From an uncultured Gemmatimonadota bacterium (GTDB lineage Bacteria > Gemmatimonadota > Gemmatimonadetes > Gemmatimonadales > Gemmatimonadaceae): a stretch of DNA of 64,000 bases. Position numbers and translations under genes: made by a program. This document shows, piece by piece, positions 57,425 through 64,000 of the stretch (its first letter is position 1; each line of letters opens with the position of its first letter). The stretch spans positions 124,001 to 188,000 of the forward strand of contig CAIRYG010000010.1 in assembly GCA_903882745.1 (NCBI GenBank). Direction: 5' to 3'. The notes beneath the pieces were generated by a model that was not told the origin of the DNA, did no database searches, and saw only the letters and a program-made list of their open reading frames with translations.

Positions 57425-57471
57425 ATGGGGGGCCTCTGACCTTCTTCCCCCGCGAAAGAGTTGACGTTACT

Positions 57472-57489
57472 TTGTGAAATCATTCACAA
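57472..57489 (+). promoter_or_regulatory. Rex operator
   Basis: TTGTGAA-ATCA-TTCACAA is an 18-bp inverted repeat that matches the known Rex (ROP) consensus in nearly every position. It lies 12 nt upstream of the rex start codon and just after a TTGACG -35-like hexamer (57461-57466), so binding would block transcription: autoregulation. It also lies in the intergenic region shared with the divergent exonuclease gene. Confidence 0.8.
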
Positions 57490-57501
57490 GCACCCGACGC
57501 C

Positions 57502-58128
57502 TTGAAGCACATCGCCGAATCAACCGTCCGACGGCTCTCCCTGTACTTGCGCTTCCTTGAGGAGTTCGAGGCGCATGGCCATCAGACCATCTCGAGCGGC
57601 GAATTGGCATCACAGGGGGGCACGACCTCTGCCCAAGTGCGCAAGGATCTCTCGTTTTTTGGGTCCTTCGGCAAGCGTGGGCTCGGCTACTCGGTGAGCG
57701 ACCTCTCGTCGCGACTCCGCGAGATTCTTGGCCTCGGCCGGCCGTGGAAGGTGGTGATTGTTGGCGCGGGAAAGATCGGGGCTGCGTTGGCGCAGTACCG
57801 GGGATTTCGCGAGCGTGGCTTTCGGATTGTTGGGATCTACGATGTGGATCCCCAATCGATTGGGCTTGCTCTCGACGGCGTGACCGTCCGCGATCAGCGT
57901 GATATGGAAACGGACTTAATGTCGCTCAACGCGGAAATCGCGCTCCTCGCGGTCCCCGCGGAGGTGGCCCAGCCGCTCACCGACCGGCTTGTGGCGGCCG
58001 GTATCGGCGCCATTCTCAACTTTGCGTCTACCCCCCTGCACGTGCCGTCGCATGTGACGATCCGCAGCGTGAACATGGCGCTCGAGCTGGAAATCCTGTC
58101 CTACGCGCTGGTCAATCGCGACGCCTGA
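57502..58128 (+). CDS. rex: Redox-sensing transcriptional repressor Rex
   Basis: The 208-residue protein has the N-terminal winged helix (STVRRLSLYLRFLEEF, QVRKDLSFFGSFGKRGLGY) and a Rossmann domain VVIVGAGKIGAAL (G88-G93) that reads NADH/NAD+. Start is TTG; no ATG fits. A Rex operator lies just upstream. Its 3' end overlaps the convergent ksgA by 28 nt. Confidence 0.96.
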   Translation: MKHIAESTVRRLSLYLRFLEEFEAHGHQTISSGELASQGGTTSAQVRKDLSFFGSFGKRGLGYSVSDLSSRLREILGLGRPWKVVIVGAGKIGAALAQYRGFRERGFRIVGIYDVDPQSIGLALDGVTVRDQRDMETDLMSLNAEIALLAVPAEVAQPLTDRLVAAGIGAILNFASTPLHVPSHVTIRSVNMALELEILSYALVNRDA

Positions 58129-58925
58129 AGACGCGCCCGCAACAGTCGGGCGAAATCGTCGGGGCTCAGGACTTCGGGACGATCCGTCGGCGTAATCCCC
58201 GCAGTCTCCAACAGGGCGCCGGCAGCGAGCGGATCCAGCGACCACAGTTCGCGTACGACGCGCAGCATCTGCTTGCGACGCATCCCGAATGCCCCCTGCA
58301 CCATCAGCCGGTACGGGGCTTCCTCGTCGGCGGCAATCAATGGCTGCTCGAGCGGGGTGAGCCGCAACACCGCACTCTCCACTTTCGGCGGCGGGATAAA
58401 CGCCCCTGCCGGTACCGTAAAGAGCATCTCAGCCTTGGCGACCACTTGCACGTTCGCCGTCAGTGCGCCGTATGACTCGTCACCCGCCTTGGCCACCACA
58501 CGTTCTGCGACTTCCTTCTGCACGAGGTACACGGCACGGGCGGCGCGTGGCCGCTGCAGCGCGTGAAACAGGATTGGCGTGGTGATGTTGTACGGGACGT
58601 TCCCCACCACCAAGAAGGGCGCGACGCCTGCGGCCTCTGCGAGATTCACCTCGAGGACGTCCTGCGCGATGACCGTCAGCGCAGGGTTGCCGGCATGCCG
58701 CTCCACGAGCATCGGCGCGAGGTCGCGATCGACCTCGATGGCCACGACCCGCAGCGTGCGCGCGAGCAAGATGTCCGTGAGGGCTCCACGCCCGGGGCCG
58801 ATCTCGACGACCGTATCACCCGGAGCGGCGCTCAGGGCGTCGGCGATCCGACCGAGGATGCGGGGGTCGGTGAGGAAGTGCTGTCCGAGTGCCTTGCGAG
58901 GGCGCGGATAAAAGGGAGCGCTCAC
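58101..58925 (-). CDS. ksgA: 16S rRNA adenine dimethyltransferase (KsgA)
   Basis: The 274-residue enzyme has KALGQHFLTDPRIL, the SAM motif VVEIGPGRGALTDIL and the target-base motif VVGNVPYNITTPIL. It dimethylates two adjacent adenines in helix 45. The start overlaps the PP2C gene by 4 nt, tying it to the RsbU-like operon. Confidence 0.96.
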   Translation of the reverse strand: MSAPFYPRPRKALGQHFLTDPRILGRIADALSAAPGDTVVEIGPGRGALTDILLARTLRVVAIEVDRDLAPMLVERHAGNPALTVIAQDVLEVNLAEAAGVAPFLVVGNVPYNITTPILFHALQRPRAARAVYLVQKEVAERVVAKAGDESYGALTANVQVVAKAEMLFTVPAGAFIPPPKVESAVLRLTPLEQPLIAADEEAPYRLMVQGAFGMRRKQMLRVVRELWSLDPLAAGALLETAGITPTDRPEVLSPDDFARLLRARLQASRLTSA

Positions 58926-60229
58926 GAACGGAGCACGACGATCGCTTGATCGTCTGCGGGTGCCATACCACTCATGTGCCCCTCCAACAATGAGAATACC
59001 CCGTCGACGACGCGGGCCGGCGCATCGTGACGCCGCGCACGGACCACATCGAGCACTCGGGCCTCCCCAAGCGCGACACCGGCGTCGTCGCGCGCATCGC
59101 TGATACCGTCAGTAAAGAGCACAAGCAGGTCGCTCCCGGGCGTCCAAGGCAGGACCGCGGAATGCGGCGCATCACCGCCGAGTCCGAGTGGCGGATCGGT
59201 CGCGTCGAGGCGCTGGACTGTGCCGTCCGCGGCGACGATAAAGGCGTGCGGATGCCCGGTGTTCGTGTAGCACACGGTGCGCGCAGCAGGATCAACAACC
59301 ACATAGCAGAGCGAGAGGAACATTTCCGTCTGGCGGAGCTCATCAGCGAGCGAGGCGTACAGCGCCTGCACCGCGACGGCCGGGTCCACCGTGGCCTGCG
59401 CGTGAATGGCCATCGCGCTCATGGTCAGCGCCATAATCAAGGCCGCCTGATAGCCATGACTCGACACATCGCCGATCAAGACGCCCGTGCGCCCGTCCGC
59501 GAGACGGAACAGATGATAAAAGTCACCGCCCACACTCTGGGCGGGGGCGACCCGCGCGGCGCACGACGCCTCTGGCGACACCACCGTCGTGGCGGGGAGC
59601 AATCGCATCTGCAGTTCGTGTGCGAGCTGCATTTCGTGCGCGAGTCGCTGCTGTGCCACTGACGCGCGCACGAGCCCTTCAATCTGGATCGCGGTGCCAA
59701 TCTGCGCGGCGATCGCGCTGACGAGTTTTTCGTCGCTCGCCGTAAAGCCCATGTCGCTCCGCTTGTCGCTGAGCAGCACCACACCAAGTGCCACCGGTCC
59801 GTCCTGCGGGGACTTCCACATGACCGGGACCGCGAGCACCGGGCCACGCCGCAGTGCGAGGTCGCTGGTGTCACCCGGCACCGACGACTCAAGCATCGCA
59901 TGCCGGGCACGGTACGTACGCGCGACCAAGCTCGAGGCGTCATCCACGGCGACGGGCGCCACTAGTTTGGCGTCGACCCCCTGCACAGTCAACGGGCGAA
60001 GCAGCCCACTGGATTGCTCGTACACGAAGATCCCACCGCGACCGGCGCCAACCGTATCGCTGATCGCTGCGAGAATCGTGCGTGCCGCATCGCTCAGGTC
60101 CAGGGTACGACCGAGGATGTCACCGATAGAGTACAGGAGATTGATCTCCTCCCATCGCTCGAGGAGCTCGGCATTGGCTGCCTGAGCTTCCAGTCGCGCC
60201 TGTGCGAGTGCATCGCGAACTTCACCCAC
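58922..60229 (-). CDS. GAF-PP2C (RsbU-like) serine/threonine phosphatase
   Basis: The 435-residue protein has an N-terminal coiled coil, a GAF domain (about 30-190) and a SpoIIE/RsbU phosphatase domain (about 215-435). Metal ligands are present: GGDFY (D236), GDVSSHG (D254), FTDGISDA (D374) and ADDQAIVVL (D426/D427). It would dephosphorylate the STAS partner in response to a GAF ligand. The usual GDVSGHG is GDVSSHG here. It overlaps the kinase gene by 8 nt and ksgA by 4 nt. Confidence 0.9.
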   Translation of the reverse strand: MGEVRDALAQARLEAQAANAELLERWEEINLLYSIGDILGRTLDLSDAARTILAAISDTVGAGRGGIFVYEQSSGLLRPLTVQGVDAKLVAPVAVDDASSLVARTYRARHAMLESSVPGDTSDLALRRGPVLAVPVMWKSPQDGPVALGVVLLSDKRSDMGFTASDEKLVSAIAAQIGTAIQIEGLVRASVAQQRLAHEMQLAHELQMRLLPATTVVSPEASCAARVAPAQSVGGDFYHLFRLADGRTGVLIGDVSSHGYQAALIMALTMSAMAIHAQATVDPAVAVQALYASLADELRQTEMFLSLCYVVVDPAARTVCYTNTGHPHAFIVAADGTVQRLDATDPPLGLGGDAPHSAVLPWTPGSDLLVLFTDGISDARDDAGVALGEARVLDVVRARRHDAPARVVDGVFSLLEGHMSGMAPADDQAIVVLRS

Positions 60230-60659
60230 GATGCAGCACCAACCGCACCACGTTCCCGCCGTCGGTAAACCGCTCGACGCGCGTCATCAGCTTCTGCATC
60301 AGGAAGAGTCCGCGGCCGTCCTCACGCATGATGTTTCCGGCGGCGGTCGGATCCGCCGTGCAGGCCGCGAGGTCGAAGCCCACGCCTTCGTCGCTCACCT
60401 CCACCACCAGGCGCTCCGCGGTCAGTTCGGCGCGCACTCGCACCGACTTGGCAGGATCCTCGCGGTTGCCCCGCAGAATGGCGTTCGAGAGCGCCTCCGT
60501 GAGCGCGACCGGGAGATTGAGCGCCAGATGCTTGCGCTGATACTCCCACGACGCAGCGAGTCGCACGATGTCGGCGACGACCATGTCGATATGACGCACG
60601 TCGCTCGAGATCCGGACGTCCAGCGTCTCGGTATCCCGCTCCATCTCGCCAGCAATCAT
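60222..60659 (-). CDS. RsbW-like anti-sigma serine kinase (HATPase)
   Basis: The 145-residue protein has the N-box TEALSNAILRGN (E55, N59) and the ATP G1 box SDEGVGFD (D90, G92, G94). It would phosphorylate the STAS protein and bind a sigma factor or other target. No sigma gene is present nearby. One base or less separates it from the STAS gene. Confidence 0.9.
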   Translation of the reverse strand: MIAGEMERDTETLDVRISSDVRHIDMVVADIVRLAASWEYQRKHLALNLPVALTEALSNAILRGNREDPAKSVRVRAELTAERLVVEVSDEGVGFDLAACTADPTAAGNIMREDGRGLFLMQKLMTRVERFTDGGNVVRLVLHRG

Positions 60660-60992
60660 TCAGAAGCTCGCGAGCGCGCCGTCTCGAGTCTCCGAGATCT
60701 GGAACAGCGTATCGAGCTTCGTGAGCTCAAAGAGCGTCTGGAGATCTTCATTCAAGTTCGCGAGCCGCAGGTCGCCGCCGGTTTCGCGAATGCGCTTGGC
60801 GAGCGACACGAGCACGCCGAGTCCGGAGCTGTCGATGTAGCCAGCGTGGGCAAAGTCGACGAGCACCTTGGTGGTGCCCTTGTCGACTTCGTCGAGCACC
60901 CGCTGCTTGAGTTCCTGACGGTTGCTCACGACGAGCTGCCCTTCGACGTCGATGATGGCGACGTCCCCGTGTTGCGAGACCGAAAAGCTCAT
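60660..60992 (-). CDS. STAS-domain anti-anti-sigma factor (RsbV-like)
   Basis: The 110-residue protein has the phosphorylation site YIDSSGLGVLVSLA (Ser55/56). AGGAG lies 10 nt before the start; a longer frame upstream is antisense noise. It is the first gene of the STAS-RsbW-RsbU-ksgA unit. Confidence 0.93.
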   Translation of the reverse strand: MSFSVSQHGDVAIIDVEGQLVVSNRQELKQRVLDEVDKGTTKVLVDFAHAGYIDSSGLGVLVSLAKRIRETGGDLRLANLNEDLQTLFELTKLDTLFQISETRDGALASF

Positions 60993-61047
60993 GACCGGTG
61001 CGCTCCTAGCGGCTGAGAGTGCAAGAAGCCGTCGCCCGCCCTGGTGG

Positions 61048-62052
61048 TCACGATGCCGGCCGTGACTGCAGGGCCGCAAGCGCGGCCACATGAAAGATGG
61101 TATCGGCGTCGGCTCCGCGCGAGAGATCGGACACCGGACGCGCGAGCCCCTGTAAGATAGGACCGATCGCGGTAGCCCCGGCAAGCCGCTCCGTGAGCTT
61201 ATACGCAATATTTCCTGCATCGAGCGAGGGAAAGACTAAGACATTGGCCTCCCCCGCGATGACGCCCCCCGGCGCCTTGCGCGAGGCCACCGCCTCCACG
61301 AGCGCGGCATCGGCCTGGAGCTCACCGTCGACACGTAACCCCGGCTCGCGTTCACGAATCAACGCCAGCGCCTCGCGCACGAGCGCGATCGACCCACGAT
61401 CGCCCCCGGAACCCCGGGTCGAAAAGGAGAGAAGCGCCACCCGAGGTTCGTCTCCCACAATACGCCGCCGCGCATCGGCGGCGGCAATCGCGATGTCGGC
61501 GAGCTGCGTAGCCGTGGGATTCGGCACGACCGCGCAATCGGTGTAGGTCAGCACCTCTCCCTCCCCTGCGCTCGAGCCACGGAATGGTGGGACACACATG
61601 TAGAACGCACTCGACACCGTGCGCACCGTTGGCGCAGGGCCAATGAGCCAGAGCGCGTAACGAATGACGTCTGACGTGGTACGCACCGCGCCCGCAACAG
61701 CGGCGTCCACATCACCATTCCGCAGCAACCAGTTCGCAAAAACGAGCGGATCGCGTGCCAACTGCAGCGCGTCCGCTCGGCTCAATCCGTGCTTGGCGCG
61801 TACCACGCAGAGCGTGTCGGCGAGCTCCTCCAAGCGGGGGTCCGCGGAGGGGTCCACGCATTCAAGGCCGGAGGCCCGTGCCTCGGCCTGGCCATGCTTT
61901 GCCCCTGGGTCGAGCACCAACAAGGGAATCGCCACCCCTTCCTGCTCCAGGCGCTTGGCCGCTTGCAGCACACGCGGATCAGACGCCTCTGCGAAGGCGA
62001 TGCGCGCCTGCAGCAGCCGAGCGCGAGCGCTCACGCGCGCCAAGAAGGTCAC
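61048..62052 (-). CDS. pta: Phosphate acetyltransferase/butyryltransferase family
   Basis: The 334-residue protein belongs to the Pta/PTB family ([46 protein letters not shown] and [13 protein letters not shown]). It interconverts acetyl-CoA and acetyl phosphate. No ackA is in the window. It overlaps coaD by 4 nt. Confidence 0.92.
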   Translation of the reverse strand: MTFLARVSARARLLQARIAFAEASDPRVLQAAKRLEQEGVAIPLLVLDPGAKHGQAEARASGLECVDPSADPRLEELADTLCVVRAKHGLSRADALQLARDPLVFANWLLRNGDVDAAVAGAVRTTSDVIRYALWLIGPAPTVRTVSSAFYMCVPPFRGSSAGEGEVLTYTDCAVVPNPTATQLADIAIAAADARRRIVGDEPRVALLSFSTRGSGGDRGSIALVREALALIREREPGLRVDGELQADAALVEAVASRKAPGGVIAGEANVLVFPSLDAGNIAYKLTERLAGATAIGPILQGLARPVSDLSRGADADTIFHVAALAALQSRPAS

Positions 62053-62531
62053 GGGGCGAACTTTTTCCGGAGCGCGGCCGCGGTGTCGGCATGCACGAGC
62101 CCCGTCACATCGCCGCCAAACTTCGCGATTTCGCGAACGAGACTCGAACTGATGTACGTGGTGTCGAGCGACGGAACCATGAACACCGTTTCCATCTCCG
62201 GCGCAAGGTGACGGTTCATGAGGGCCATCTGGTACTCATATTCGAAATCGCTGACGGCGCGGAGGCCGCGAATGATCATGCGAATGCCCGACTCCTTGGC
62301 AAAATCCACGAGGAGTCCGTTGAACTCACGCACCTCGACACGTGGATCGTGCCCCAGCGCGGCGTTGATCAGCGCCGTGCGTTCCTCGGTGCTGAACAAC
62401 GGCTGTTTCGTGACATTCGTGGCCACCGCGACGACAATGTGGTCCACAAAGCTCAGGCTTCGCCGAATCAGGTCGGCGTGGCCATTCGTAATCGGGTCAA
62501 AGCTTCCGGCGTACAGGGCGATTTTAGGCAT
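62049..62531 (-). CDS. coaD: Phosphopantetheine adenylyltransferase
   Basis: The 160-residue enzyme has [16 protein letters not shown] (HxGH-type site), [16 protein letters not shown] and [13 protein letters not shown]. It makes dephospho-CoA. A longer frame to 62894 is rsmD read in another frame. Confidence 0.97.
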   Translation of the reverse strand: MPKIALYAGSFDPITNGHADLIRRSLSFVDHIVVAVATNVTKQPLFSTEERTALINAALGHDPRVEVREFNGLLVDFAKESGIRMIIRGLRAVSDFEYEYQMALMNRHLAPEMETVFMVPSLDTTYISSSLVREIAKFGGDVTGLVHADTAAALRKKFAP

Positions 62532-62541
62532 CTGATGACCG

Positions 62542-63057
62542 TCAGGCTCGGTAGATGGTGATAGCAGTGGAACCGTAGGTACGTCGGTCCCCTCCCTCAG
62601 GAAGGGTGACGTACCGCGCAGTCTCCACCCCGAAGATGGCCGAGAACGGGGCGGAGAGCCAGCGGTCCACCAGATTTTTCGCGATATCCGTTTTGTATGG
62701 CGGGTCCGCCAGCGCGAGATCATACGCCAGCGGATCGAGCTCGGCCACGAACCGCTCAGCGTCCGCTTTGTGTGCGGCGCACCGCTCCCCCGCCCCGAGT
62801 CCGGTGATATTGGTCTGGAGCACACGCAGGGTACGGACGTCATTCTCGATGAAGTCGACGAACGCCGCACCGCGCGACAGGCACTCGAGGCCATGGGCGC
62901 CCGAGCCGGAACAGAGGTCCAGCACGCGCGCGTCGGGAATCTCCATCTGGAGAATGCTCATCCATGACTCCCGGACCCGATCGGCGGTCGGGCGCACATC
63001 CATCGTCGGCGGTGCTTCGAACCGGCGCCCACGCCACTCCCCGGCAATGATTCGCAT
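62542..63057 (-). CDS. rsmD: 16S rRNA (guanine966-N2)-methyltransferase
   Basis: The 171-residue enzyme begins MRIIAGEWRGRRFEAPP. It has the SAM loop DLCSGSGAHGLECLSRGA and the catalytic DLALADPPYKTD. rsmD-coaD is a common pair. The start is one base past the recJ stop. Confidence 0.95.
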   Translation of the reverse strand: MRIIAGEWRGRRFEAPPTMDVRPTADRVRESWMSILQMEIPDARVLDLCSGSGAHGLECLSRGAAFVDFIENDVRTLRVLQTNITGLGAGERCAAHKADAERFVAELDPLAYDLALADPPYKTDIAKNLVDRWLSAPFSAIFGVETARYVTLPEGGDRRTYGSTAITIYRA

Positions 63058-63058
63058 G

Positions 63059-64000
63059 TCAGCGCGCCGCGCGGAAATCGGTGAGCCCAAGTTGCAGCTT
63101 GCTCACGCCTCGGAACTCGTTCCGCTCGAGTTTGTAGGCGATGTCAATGATCGCGCCGGTCGCAAGCTCTCGCGCGCGCTCCGCCATCCCCCAGCCCACC
63201 GCCTCGATTGGCCCCGAGGGACCAGCGATCTGCGCTTTCACGCCGTCGGTTCCGATCTTGGTAGCGCCAGCCGCCACACGGACGCCGCGCGCGACGAACA
63301 TCGGGCCGGGATTCCCCATGCCGAACGGTTCAAAGTGACGGAGCATTTTCTCAAGATCAGCCGTCGCTTCGTCGAGCGGAAGTTCGAGGTCGAGCTTGAG
63401 TTCGCGGACGAGGTCGTCCGCAGTGAGTCGCTCGCGCGCCACGGCATTGAAGCGCTCGGTAAATGCCGGGATCTGCGCGGCCTCAATGGTGAGCCCCGCC
63501 GCCGCCCGATGCCCGCCATGCTTGATGAGGAGGTCATCACAGGCAATAAGCGCCGCATGCAGGTCAAAGGCCCCAATCGAACGCCCCGACCCTTTGCCGA
63601 TACCATCGTTGACGGCAATCAAAAAGGCCGGACGCGCCGTCTGCTCTACGACACGGGATGCGACAATGCCGATCACGCCAGGATGCCACCCCTCACCTGA
63701 CAGGGTGACCGCCCACGTGTCCGGCAGATGCATCGCGTCGACGCTCCGCATGGCCGAATCCAAGAGTGAACGGTCCATCTCCTGCCGCTCGCGATTCAGC
63801 TCTTCACACTGCCGTGCGAATCCATTGGCCTCGGCGTCCGTTTCCGCGAGCAGGAGATCAACACCTCGGATCGCTTTCGCTAATCGGCCGAGTGCGTTGA
63901 GTCGTGGCGCCAGAATGTATCCCACGCGCCCCGCCGTCATCTCTTTCCCTTCCAATCCAGAGGAACGGATGAGCGCGCGAATCCCCGCGCTCTTGGATTC
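63059..64000 (-). CDS. recJ: Single-stranded-DNA exonuclease RecJ, C-terminal part (runs off the right edge)
   Basis: The open frame continues to the window end. It has the end of the DHH domain (GYILAPRLNALGR), the DHHA1 region GEGWHPGVIGIVASR, GRSIGAFDLHAAL and GGHRAAAGLTIE, and a C-terminal OB fold (FGMGNPGPMFVARGVRV). The N-terminal catalytic half lies outside the window. Confidence 0.95.
   Translation of the reverse strand, partial: ESKSAGIRALIRSSGLEGKEMTAGRVGYILAPRLNALGRLAKAIRGVDLLLAETDAEANGFARQCEELNRERQEMDRSLLDSAMRSVDAMHLPDTWAVTLSGEGWHPGVIGIVASRVVEQTARPAFLIAVNDGIGKGSGRSIGAFDLHAALIACDDLLIKHGGHRAAAGLTIEAAQIPAFTERFNAVARERLTADDLVRELKLDLELPLDEATADLEKMLRHFEPFGMGNPGPMFVARGVRVAAGATKIGTDGVKAQIAGPSGPIEAVGWGMAERARELATGAIIDIAYKLERNEFRGVSKLQLGLTDFRAAR

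Overview
The window is 64 kb of GC-rich, densely packed bacterial chromosome. It is almost all housekeeping genes, and nearly everything up to about 32 kb is on the minus strand. A SusC/RagA-type TonB-dependent receptor, a split propionyl/acetyl-CoA carboxylase, a Rex regulator, many 1-4 nt gene overlaps and the particular gene orders suggest Gemmatimonadota. That assignment is my inference from gene content; no 16S gene is present. No transposase, integrase, phage gene or CRISPR array was seen.

Layout. 1-4 kb: 5' part of a SusC-like receptor, alanine dehydrogenase (ald) and an M16 protease. 4-15 kb: a long minus-strand block read rplM-rpsI-rpsB-tsf-pyrH-frr-uppS-cdsA-dxr-rseP, then rpsO-pnp-M16. 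15-20 kb: acyl-CoA carboxylase operon pccB-accC-rlmD-BCCP. 20-21.6 kb: a GNAT/class V aminotransferase fusion whose frame is broken by one TAA codon. 21.8-32 kb: crcB, dapE-asd-lysC-dapB-dapA-dapD-aroA-cmk and rpsA (lysine/diaminopimelate and shikimate pathways plus S1). 32-39 kb: a secreted amidase, a lipoprotein-like gene without a canonical start, tRNA-Leu(UAA), tRNA-Gly(GCC), a six-hairpin-glycosidase-like protein and a divergent outer-membrane protein. 39-49 kb: rny-folD-xseA-xseB-ispA-dxs-nadK-recN. 49-54 kb: infC-rpmI-rplT-pheS-pheT-(coiled coil)-zapA. 54-58 kb: an M20 peptidase, an MBL-fold hydrolase, a DEDDh exonuclease and Rex. 58-64 kb: recJ-rsmD-coaD-pta-STAS-RsbW-RsbU-ksgA.

Regulation seen in the sequence. 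Several promoters fit one pattern, TTGnCC/TTGAnG - 16-18 nt - TAnnnT (rplM, infC, rpsA, rpsO, tRNA-Gly, rny, the receptor). A second class has a TAnnnT hexamer ending exactly 6 nt before the start codon with no usable Shine-Dalgarno (pccB, dapE, the MBL hydrolase, the exonuclease, and the lipoprotein if ACG is its start). This is the signature of leaderless mRNA. Other signals are a Rex operator upstream of rex, a CRP/FNR-like palindrome at about -42 of the lipoprotein promoter, an ATT start for infC behind a strong Shine-Dalgarno, and strong hairpins in the leaders or junctions of rpsB, tsf, infC, pheS and pnp.

Most worth a second look: the leaderless-promoter class, the interrupted GNAT-aminotransferase fusion, the start-less lipoprotein with its activator-like site, three tandem 17-bp UUCG-hairpin units next to tRNA-Leu, the palindrome joining two divergent start codons at 37.48 kb, and the sigma-less RsbU/W/V module joined to ksgA. 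I found no wholly new multi-gene system.
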